Origin: Actinomycetes bacterium
GTDB taxonomy: Bacteria; Actinomycetota; Actinomycetes; Actinomycetales; Cellulomonadaceae
Direction of reading: 5' to 3'
Length of the DNA stretch: 11,817 bases
Assembly (NCBI GenBank): GCA_023460255.1
Contig: JAEWQZ010000157.1
Span: forward strand, 1 to 11,817
Under the pieces are notes generated by a model. That model was not told the DNA's origin, ran no database searches, and saw nothing but the letters and a program-made list of their open reading frames with translations. Shown in pieces: positions 5,903 to 11,817 of the stretch; positions within the stretch are counted from its first letter, which is position 1; every line of letters begins with the position of its first letter. The position numbers and the translations under genes are program-made.

Positions 5903-7933
5903 TCAGATCCTCACTGCCAGGACGACGACGACGATGACGACGACGCCCAGCACCATCTGCAGCGCGTAGGAGCGGACGAACCCGGTCTGGAGGCGGCGCA
6001 GGAGCTCACCGCTCCCGGCGGTCCCGCGGGCCACCCCGCCGACGGTGTCGTCGACGACCTGGCGGTCCGCGAACACCAGCGAGCGGGTGAGGTACTGGCC
6101 GGGCCGCATGAGGACGGCCTCGGCGACGTCGTCCTGGAACAGGTCCCGCCGCGCGGCCCGGGTGAGCAGCGACCCCCGCGGCGGCACGACGGCGACCGGC
6201 GCCGCCGCGTACTGCCGCCAGGCGAGGAACGCACCGGCGACGAGCAGCACGAAGGTGAGCGTCCAGATCACCCCGAGCGGGAGGACCGGCTCGGGGTGCT
6301 CGACGTGCCCGGTCACCGGCTCGAGCCAGGTGGTGAACGCCCCGCCGATGGTGAGCACACCGCCGAGCCCCGCGGAGCCGACGGCGAGCAGGATCATCGG
6401 CCAGGTCATCAGCGCCGGGGACTCGTGCGGGTGCTGGACGTCACGCGTCGCCGCCGCGGCGGGAGCGCCGGCCAGCGTCGCGGCGGCGTCGGCGGGCGAG
6501 CCGTGCCCGTCGTCCCAGCGGCGCGTGCCGTGGAAGGTCATGAAGAACAGTCGCGACATGTAGAACGCGGTGATCCCGACGCCGACCAGCGCCACCGTGC
6601 CGAACACCCATGGCTGCCAGCCCTGGCCGTCGGCCGCGGCGTACGCGGACTCGACGATCTTGTCCTTGGTCCAGAAGCCGGAGAACGGCGGGAGGCCGAT
6701 GATCGCCAGCCAGCCGAGCGCCATCGTCACCCACGTGATCTTCATGTACGTCGCGAGCCCGCCGAACCGGCGCATGTCCACCTGGTCGCCCATGCCGTGC
6801 ATGACCGAGCCCGCCCCGAGGAACAGGCCCGCCTTGAAGAAGCCGTGCGTGAGCAGGTGGAAGATCGCGAACGCGTAGCCGATCGGACCCAGGCCGGCGG
6901 CCAGCATCATGTAGCCGATCTGGGACATCGTCGACGCGGCGAGGGTCTTCTTGATGTCGTCCTTCGCGCAGCCGACGATCGCGCCGTAGATCAGCGTGAT
7001 CGCACCGACGATCGCGACCACCAGCAGCGCGGTGGGCGCGGCGTCGTAGATCCCGCCCGAGCGGACGATGAGGTAGACGCCGGCGGTGACCATGGTCGCC
7101 GCGTGGATGAGGGCGGACACCGGCGTCGGGCCGGCCATCGCGTCGCCGAGCCACGCCTGCAGCGGGAACTGCGCGGACTTGCCGCACGCGGCGAGCAGGA
7201 GGAGCAGGCCGAGGACCGTCGCCCAGCCCTCCCCCGCACGCTCCGCGCCGCCGTTGACCAGCCCGATGTCGGTGGTGCCGAGGAGCGCGACCATCGCCAT
7301 GATCGCGACCAGCAGGCCGATGTCGCCGACACGGTTGGTGACGAACGCCTTCTTCGCCGCCACGGCGTTCGGGCGCTCGTGCTCCCAGAAGCCGATGAGC
7401 AGGTACGACGCGAGGCCCACGCCCTCCCAGCCGACGAACAGCAGCACGTAACTGTCCGCCAGGACCAGCAGGAGCATCGCCGCGACGAAGAGGTTGAGGT
7501 AGGCGAAGAACCGCCGTCGGTTCGCGTCGTGCGCCATGTAGGCGATCGAGTAGACGTGGATCAGCGAGCCCACGAAGGTCACGAGCAGCACGAACGTCAT
7601 CGCCAGCGGGTCCACGCGCAGCCCGAGGTCGACGGTCAGCTCGCCGCCCGGCAGCCACGTGCCCAGCGCGACCTCCTGGACGCGACGCTCGGCGTCGAGC
7701 CCGATCATCTGCGCCCAGATCGCCGCGGCGACGAGGAAGGAGGCGATCGGCGTCGCGACGCCGAGCAGGTGCCCCCAGCCGTCGCTGCGCCGGCCGGCGA
7801 GCAGGAGGACGGCGGCCCCCGCCAGGGGGAGCGCCACGAGGAGCCAGGCCAGCCCGATCGCGCCGCCCGCCGAGGCCGCGTGCGCCGCGGGGTCGACGGC
7901 GGTGGGGAGCAGCCCGCCGAGTGCAGTCGTCAT
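5903..7933 (-). CDS. nuoL: NADH-quinone oxidoreductase subunit L
   Basis: NuoL is the distal antiporter-like subunit of the complex I membrane arm and carries the long lateral helix that runs along NuoM and NuoN. The 676-residue protein shows Glu170 in FVGWEGVGLASYLLIGFW, Lys252 in CGKSAQFPLQAWLGDAM, the PTPVSALIHAATMVTAGVY signature (269-287), the KDDIKKTLAASTMSQIGY motif (324-341), LTHGFFKAGLF (361-371) and FSGFWTKDKI (417-426). The C-terminal 80 residues hold an amphipathic stretch and a final poly-Val helix, consistent with the lateral helix and last membrane segment. Residues 466-508 form an Ala-rich, His-containing loop between helices. I chose ATG 7933, with GAGGA 7 bases upstream. GTG 7936 immediately before it is less well spaced. 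The gap to nuoK is 10 bases. Confidence 0.97.
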   Translation of the reverse strand: MTTALGGLLPTAVDPAAHAASAGGAIGLAWLLVALPLAGAAVLLLAGRRSDGWGHLLGVATPIASFLVAAAIWAQMIGLDAERRVQEVALGTWLPGGELTVDLGLRVDPLAMTFVLLVTFVGSLIHVYSIAYMAHDANRRRFFAYLNLFVAAMLLLVLADSYVLLFVGWEGVGLASYLLIGFWEHERPNAVAAKKAFVTNRVGDIGLLVAIMAMVALLGTTDIGLVNGGAERAGEGWATVLGLLLLLAACGKSAQFPLQAWLGDAMAGPTPVSALIHAATMVTAGVYLIVRSGGIYDAAPTALLVVAIVGAITLIYGAIVGCAKDDIKKTLAASTMSQIGYMMLAAGLGPIGYAFAIFHLLTHGFFKAGLFLGAGSVMHGMGDQVDMRRFGGLATYMKITWVTMALGWLAIIGLPPFSGFWTKDKIVESAYAAADGQGWQPWVFGTVALVGVGITAFYMSRLFFMTFHGTRRWDDGHGSPADAAATLAGAPAAAATRDVQHPHESPALMTWPMILLAVGSAGLGGVLTIGGAFTTWLEPVTGHVEHPEPVLPLGVIWTLTFVLLVAGAFLAWRQYAAAPVAVVPPRGSLLTRAARRDLFQDDVAEAVLMRPGQYLTRSLVFADRQVVDDTVGGVARGTAGSGELLRRLQTGFVRSYALQMVLGVVVIVVVVLAVRI
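5921..5944 (-). repeat. GTC trinucleotide tract in nuoL
   Basis: Eight consecutive codons near the nuoL end are GTC except for one ATC, encoding VVVIVVVV in the last membrane helix. It is a near-perfect 24-base trinucleotide repeat. It is explained by coding needs and codon preference, although such tracts can slip in whole codons. Confidence 0.85.
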
Positions 7934-7943
7934 CACCCGTTCC

Positions 7944-8243
7944 TCAGCTCTTCAGGAGGTTGACGTCGTCGACGGAGGCCGAGCGGCGGGTGCGGTAGAT
8001 CGCCACGATGATCGCCAGCCCGACGACCACCTCCGCCGCCGCCACGACCATGACGAAGAACGCGACGACCTGCCCCGTGAGGTCGCCGTGCATGCGCGCG
8101 AACGTGACGAACGCGAGGTTCGCCGCGTTGAGCATCAGCTCGATGCCCATGAACACGACGATCGCGTTGCGCCGGACGAGCACCGTGAGCGCGCCGATCG
8201 AGAACAGGATGGTCGCGAGGACCAGGTAGTTGCCGAGGTTCAC
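7944..8243 (-). CDS. nuoK: NADH-quinone oxidoreductase subunit K
   Basis: NuoK is a small complex I membrane subunit (99 residues, the usual size) with three transmembrane helices. Two buried glutamates essential to proton translocation in the family are present: Glu35 in FMGIELMLNAANLAF and Glu71 in VVAAAEVVVGLAI, matching E. coli Glu36 and Glu72. It starts with GTG at 8243, which overlaps the nuoJ stop as GTGA, with GAGGAG about 8 bases upstream. The hydrophilic end, RRSASVDDVNLLKS, is short and cytoplasmic or loop-like. It lies between nuoJ and nuoL as in most complex I operons. Confidence 0.97.
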   Translation of the reverse strand: MNLGNYLVLATILFSIGALTVLVRRNAIVVFMGIELMLNAANLAFVTFARMHGDLTGQVVAFFVMVVAAAEVVVGLAIIVAIYRTRRSASVDDVNLLKS

Positions 8244-9121
8244 CGCACCTGCTCCTCACCGGTGATGGCCCGCTCCGGCGGTTGAGCATCGGGCCCGCCG
8301 TCCGGCGCCGGTCCGAGGTGGGCGTGCACCTCGCCCACGGAGCGCTCCTGGCCGCGCACGCGCAGGACGCGCGGCACCGAGTGCTCGAGCGGGGTGCCGT
8401 CGGGGCCCAGCGCGGCGACGTCCATCGCGTTGCTGCGCGCGTAGACCCCCGGCGCCGGCAGCGGGGTGAGCACCTCGCCGGCCGCCACGCGGGCCTCGGC
8501 GCGCTCGCGCTGGCCGATCCGCCGGACGAGGCGCTCGCGGTGGGTGAGCACGATCGCGCCCACGGCCGCCGTGATGAGCAGCACGCCGACGACCTGGAGG
8601 GTGATGACGTAGTCGCCGAAGATGATCCGCGACACGGCGAGCGGGTTGCCGTCGGCGTTCGCCGCGGCCAGCCCGCGCGGGGCGATGTCGGCGGCGGTCA
8701 GCGACACCGACACCAGCACCGCCGCCAGCCCGACGCCGAGCAGCCCCGCGATCCACCGGTGGCCGCCGAGGGCGTCCGTGAACGTCTCGGCGGTGTCGAC
8801 GCCGACGAGCATGAGCACGAACAGGAACAGCATCATCACGGCGCCGGTGTACACGATCACCTGCACGACGCCGAGGAAGGGCGCCTCCTGCGCGACGTAG
8901 AGGATCGCCAGGCTCACCATGACGAGCACCACGCTCATCGCCGCGTAGACGGTACGGCGAGCGAAGACCAGCCCGAGCGCGGCGAGCACCATGATCGGCG
9001 CGAGCACCCAGAACAGGACCTCCTCGCCGCCGCTGGTCACGCCCGTCTCACCGATCGACCCGCCGACCGAGGCACCGACCGACCCGGCGATCGCGGGCGC
9101 CACCCCGAGCATCGCCGTCAT
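8240..9121 (-). CDS. nuoJ: NADH-quinone oxidoreductase subunit J
   Basis: NuoJ is a membrane-arm subunit of complex I (ND6 homologue) whose third helix couples quinone reduction to the pumps. The 293-residue protein has five hydrophobic segments between about 35 and 195. The signature GVVQVIVYTGAVMMLFLFVL (84-103) covers the conserved third helix. Residues 196-293 form a hydrophilic extension, rich in Arg, Pro and Glu, that is absent from E. coli NuoJ (about 184 residues) but resembles extensions in other actinobacterial NuoJ proteins. ATG 9121 overlaps the nuoI stop (ATGA), with AAGGGA upstream. The open frame extends further upstream, but that part lies inside nuoI and shows no NuoJ-like sequence. 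Confidence 0.96.
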   Translation of the reverse strand: MTAMLGVAPAIAGSVGASVGGSIGETGVTSGGEEVLFWVLAPIMVLAALGLVFARRTVYAAMSVVLVMVSLAILYVAQEAPFLGVVQVIVYTGAVMMLFLFVLMLVGVDTAETFTDALGGHRWIAGLLGVGLAAVLVSVSLTAADIAPRGLAAANADGNPLAVSRIIFGDYVITLQVVGVLLITAAVGAIVLTHRERLVRRIGQRERAEARVAAGEVLTPLPAPGVYARSNAMDVAALGPDGTPLEHSVPRVLRVRGQERSVGEVHAHLGPAPDGGPDAQPPERAITGEEQVR

Positions 9122-9825
9122 CGCGCCGTCCCTTCCGTCGAGGTCGTCCGCCCGTCCGCCAGCGGCGCGAGCGAGGGGTCGTCCGGCCGGTACCTGGCGA
9201 CCCAGTCGATCTGCTCCGGCACGGGGCCCGTCACGGCGCCACGGTAGTAGTCGGTGTCGTCGGTGCCGGGCACCATCGGGTGTGGGGCCGCGAGCATGCC
9301 GTCCCCGAGCGGCGCGAGCAGGTCCTGCTTCTCGTAGATCAGCCCGCGGCGGGTCGGGCCGGCGAGCTCGAACTCGTTGGTCATCGTCAGGGCCCGCGTG
9401 GGGCAGGCCTCGATGCACAGGCCGCAGAAGATGCAGCGCAGGTAGTTGATCTGGTAGACGCGGCCGTACCGCTCCCCCGGGGAGAACTGCGCGTCGGGCG
9501 TGTTGTCGGCGCCCTCGACGTAGATCGCGTCCGCCGGGCACGCCCAGGCGCACAGCTCGCAGCCGATGCACTTCTCCAGCCCGTCCGGGTATCTGTTGAG
9601 CTGGTGGCGCCCGTGGTACCTCGGCTTGGTCGGCGCCTTCTCGAACGGGTACTGCTCGGTGACCGTCGGCTTGAAGAACGACGACAGCGTCACGCCGAAG
9701 CCGGCGACCGGCGCGAGGGCGCGGCCCAGCGCGGACTTGGCGGGCAGCACCGACTCGTAGGCCGGCGCGGACGCCGGTGCGTCGACCTCGCCGGGCGTGC
9801 GGCGGGAGATGTCCTTGTCAGCCAC
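9118..9825 (-). CDS. nuoI: NADH-quinone oxidoreductase subunit I, 2x[4Fe-4S] ferredoxin-type
   Basis: NuoI is a peripheral-arm subunit that carries two [4Fe-4S] clusters and passes electrons to the final cluster near the quinone site. Both cluster motifs are complete: CIGCELCAWACP (Cys86, 89, 92, 96) and CIFCGLCIEACP (Cys131, 134, 137, 141). The conserved YRGxHQLNRYPDG-like stretch before the first motif reads YHGRHQLNRYPDG (70-82). At 235 residues it is longer than E. coli NuoI (180), with extra hydrophilic sequence at both ends. The GTG start at 9825 overlaps the nuoH end by 8 bases and has a strong purine-rich GGAGGAGG site upstream. The stop overlaps the nuoJ start. Confidence 0.97.
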   Translation of the reverse strand: MADKDISRRTPGEVDAPASAPAYESVLPAKSALGRALAPVAGFGVTLSSFFKPTVTEQYPFEKAPTKPRYHGRHQLNRYPDGLEKCIGCELCAWACPADAIYVEGADNTPDAQFSPGERYGRVYQINYLRCIFCGLCIEACPTRALTMTNEFELAGPTRRGLIYEKQDLLAPLGDGMLAAPHPMVPGTDDTDYYRGAVTGPVPEQIDWVARYRPDDPSLAPLADGRTTSTEGTAR

Positions 9826-11203
9826 GCGGCCCCTCCTCCTCGGCGGTGGTCCCCGGCGCCTCGATGGCGGCCGGCTCCCCGGCCTGTGCAGTGGCCTGGC
9901 CAGAGGCCTGCGCCCGGAGCCGCTGCTGGCGCGGCGACGGCGGGAGCGTCTGCCCGGGCAGCGGCGGCACCGGGTAGCCGGCCTCGAACGGGTCGAAGCG
10001 ACGCGGCTTGCGCGCGGGCTCCGCCTGCGCCGGTGGCTTCTCCGGGACGAGGAACGTCGCCACCGTCGCCGCTCCCGCGATGCCCGCGAGCACCCACAGC
10101 AGGGTCGTCAGCTCGACGTCGACGAACTGGCGCACCCCCTGGACGACGGCCACCGCCACCACCCAGACGAGCCCGACCGGGATGAGCACCTTCCAGCCGA
10201 ACCGCATGAACTGGTCGTAGCGGAACCGGACGAGCGTGCCGCGCACCCAGACGAAGAAGAACATCAGCAGCCAGAGCTTGGCGAGGAACCACAGCACCGG
10301 CCACCAGCCGGTGTTGAGCATCCCGTCGCCGATCGTGGACAGCGGCCACGGGGCGCGCCAGCCGCCGAGGAACAGCGTCGTGGCCACGGCCGAGACGTTG
10401 AGCATGTTGATGTACTCCGCGAGGAAGAACCACGCGAACTTCATCGACGAGTACTCGGTCATGTACCCCGACACGAGCTCGCCCTCGGCCTCGGGCAGGT
10501 CGAAGGGCAGCCGGTTCGTCTCCCCCACCATCGAGATGATGTAGAGCACGAATGCCGGCAGCAGCGGCAGGAACCACCAGATCTGGGTCTGGGAGTCGAC
10601 GATCTGCGACGTCGACATCGATCCGGCGAGGATGAACACGCTCACGAGCGACAGGCCCATGCCCAGCTCGTAGGAGATCACCTGGGCCGTGGACCGGACG
10701 GCGCCGAGCAGCGGGTACGTCGAGCCCGACGACCAGCCGCCGAGCACGATCCCGTACACGCCGAGCGCGGCCGCCGCCAGGATGTACAGGACCGCCACGG
10801 GGAAGTCGGTCAGCTGGAGCGGCGTCGTGATCCCGAACAGGGACACGGCCGGCCCGAACGGGATGACGGCGAACACGAGCAGCGAGCAGAACACCGAGAT
10901 CATCGGCGCCACGACGTACACCAGCCGGTGCGTCGTGACCACCATGACGTCCTCCTTGAAGAGGAGCTTCATGGCGTCGGCCATCGACTGGAACAGGCCG
11001 AACGGGCCGTGCACGTTCGGGCCCGGCCGGATCTGCATCCGGCCGACGACCTTGCGCTCGAACCAGATGGCGATGAGCACGGACAGCAGCAGGAACACGA
11101 TGATGCCGACCGCCTTGATCAGGACGATCCACCACGTGTCGTTCGAGAAGTCGGCCCCCGCCGCGACGGCCTGGTCGCCGGCGGCCGCGAGCAGCGCGCC
11201 CAT
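9818..11203 (-). CDS. nuoH: NADH-quinone oxidoreductase subunit H
   Basis: NuoH (ND1 homologue) anchors the peripheral arm and forms much of the quinone-binding chamber and the start of the charged axis. The 461-residue protein has eight or nine membrane helices. Signatures are WFERKVVGRMQIRPGPN (47-63), GETNRLPFDLPEAEGELVSG (227-246) with its acidic quinone-site loop, EYSSMKFAWFFLAEY (250-264), and WVRGTLVRFRYDQFM (319-333). Residues 385-461 are a Pro/Ala/Gln-rich tail beyond the family core (E. coli NuoH is about 325 residues) and contain FDPFEAGYPVPPLPGQTLPP. ATG 11203 shares one base with the nuoG stop and is preceded by AGGAGG at 7-base spacing. GTG 11206 directly before it is a less likely start. 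Confidence 0.97.
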   Translation of the reverse strand: MGALLAAAGDQAVAAGADFSNDTWWIVLIKAVGIIVFLLLSVLIAIWFERKVVGRMQIRPGPNVHGPFGLFQSMADAMKLLFKEDVMVVTTHRLVYVVAPMISVFCSLLVFAVIPFGPAVSLFGITTPLQLTDFPVAVLYILAAAALGVYGIVLGGWSSGSTYPLLGAVRSTAQVISYELGMGLSLVSVFILAGSMSTSQIVDSQTQIWWFLPLLPAFVLYIISMVGETNRLPFDLPEAEGELVSGYMTEYSSMKFAWFFLAEYINMLNVSAVATTLFLGGWRAPWPLSTIGDGMLNTGWWPVLWFLAKLWLLMFFFVWVRGTLVRFRYDQFMRFGWKVLIPVGLVWVVAVAVVQGVRQFVDVELTTLLWVLAGIAGAATVATFLVPEKPPAQAEPARKPRRFDPFEAGYPVPPLPGQTLPPSPRQQRLRAQASGQATAQAGEPAAIEAPGTTAEEEGPRG

Positions 11204-11817
11204 CACAGCCCCTCCTCCGATGCCTCGGACGCCGCTGCGGACACCCGCACCAGCGCACCGGCCCCCGCCCGCAGCGTCGCGTGCACCTGCGACCCCGGCG
11301 ACCGCGTCGGCAGCCACACCACGCCGTCGGGCATGGGGGTGACGACGAGCGGCAGGGTCACCTGGCCGTGGTCGGTGCGCACGGTCACCGCGTCGCCCGT
11401 GCCGACGCCCAGCCCGCCCGCGGTGCCGGCCGACAGGCGGGCCACGGGTCGCGGCGCCGTGCCGGCGAGGAAGAGCTCGCCGTCCTGGAGCCGGCCGTCG
11501 TCGAGCAGCAGGTGCCAGGTGGCCAGCACCGCCTCGCCCTCGCCGACGACGGGGGGCTCGGCCGCGGGCACGTCGGGCGCCGCGGCGCGGTCCCCGTCCC
11601 AGCCGCCGAGCTGGTCGAGCTCGGCGTGCACCGCGGCGACCGTGCGCGTGCCCAGGGGCACGCCCATCCGGTCCGCGACGGCGTCGAGCACCCGGTGGTC
11701 GGGCATGTGCGTGGACGTCAGGGCCTGCGGGAACGGCCGCAGGCGGCCCTCCCAGGTGACGAACGTGCCGGCCTTCTCCACCGGTGGGGCCACCGGCAGC
11801 ACGACGTCGGCGAGCTC
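11203..11817 (-). CDS. nuoG: NADH-quinone oxidoreductase subunit G, C-terminal 204 residues
   Basis: Only the 3' end of this gene is in the window; the frame is open to the right edge and its start lies outside. It begins with ELADVVLPVAPPVEKAGTFV, then TWEGRLRPF, the typical segment of molybdopterin-oxidoreductase-like proteins near the end of the large catalytic-fold domain. It then reads DHRVLDAVADRMGVPLG and finishes with a beta-rich C-terminal region (GDAVTVRTDHGQVTLPLVV) resembling the dinucleotide-binding domain. NuoG is the largest peripheral-arm subunit and carries several iron-sulfur clusters in its N-terminal part, which is not visible here. The position directly before nuoH and the one-base stop/start overlap support the call. 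The family members have lost molybdenum cofactor binding. Confidence 0.93.
   Translation of the reverse strand, partial: ELADVVLPVAPPVEKAGTFVTWEGRLRPFPQALTSTHMPDHRVLDAVADRMGVPLGTRTVAAVHAELDQLGGWDGDRAAAPDVPAAEPPVVGEGEAVLATWHLLLDDGRLQDGELFLAGTAPRPVARLSAGTAGGLGVGTGDAVTVRTDHGQVTLPLVVTPMPDGVVWLPTRSPGSQVHATLRAGAGALVRVSAAASEASEEGL

Noticed and set aside
3086..7963. Very long plus-strand open frames (about 500, 520 and 700 codons) opposite nuoN, nuoM and nuoL
   Set aside because: They are rich in Arg, Glu, His, Asp and Gly with no domain, binding site or membrane pattern, which is what the antisense of GC-rich membrane-protein genes produces. The minus strand carries unmistakable complex I genes.
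9122..9571. Extending nuoJ upstream to 9571
   Set aside because: This part is an alternative frame of nuoI. The ATGA overlap at 9121 gives a sensible NuoJ N-terminus.
11204..11317. Extending nuoH upstream to 11317
   Set aside because: The extra residues overlap nuoG and are low-complexity Ala/Gly/Arg. ATG 11203 has a well-placed AGGAGG.

Overview
The window reads as a chromosomal segment from a high-GC actinobacterium. The third codon position is almost always G or C, GTG starts are common, and NuoH, NuoJ and NuoM carry long extra C-terminal tails. A relative of Cellulomonas or other Micrococcales is my best guess, from sequence feel only. Every gene I can support lies on the minus strand, so the window reads from right to left. 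No RNA gene, mobile element or CRISPR array is visible.

Region 1 (11817 down to 2729) is the distal part of a proton-pumping NADH:quinone oxidoreductase (complex I) operon in the classical order: nuoG (C-terminal end only), nuoH, nuoI, nuoJ, nuoK, nuoL, nuoM, nuoN. The genes overlap by 1 to 8 bases or are separated by 4 to 10 bases, so they look like one transcript with coupled translation. NuoG and NuoI belong to the iron-sulfur peripheral arm. NuoH forms the quinone-site junction. NuoJ and NuoK are small membrane-arm subunits. NuoL, NuoM and NuoN are the three antiporter-like proton channels.

Region 2 (2732 to 1728) is a long-chain polyprenyl diphosphate synthase. Its GTG start overlaps the nuoN stop and has no visible ribosome binding site of its own. 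It probably makes the isoprenoid tail of menaquinone, the electron acceptor of complex I, so one transcript may supply both the enzyme and part of its substrate.

Region 3 (1727 to 1599) is the only intergenic gap of any size. It holds weak hairpins and a weak -10-like hexamer, and may separate the respiratory operon from the next unit.

Region 4 (1598 to 1) is a PP2C-type Ser/Thr protein phosphatase. It is followed, through an ATGA overlap, by the first 255 codons of a protein that runs off the left edge. That protein has a compact Val-rich N-terminal domain and then an acidic Pro/Glu/Ala linker ending in a perfect-register 10-residue repeat. Its place after a PP2C gene and its layout suggest an FHA-type phosphopeptide reader, but no FHA domain is inside the window.

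Overall this is mostly a conserved housekeeping region. I found no convincing new system. The points most worth a second look are the acidic repeat protein next to the phosphatase, the prenyl synthase coupled to complex I, and the extra tails on the complex I subunits.
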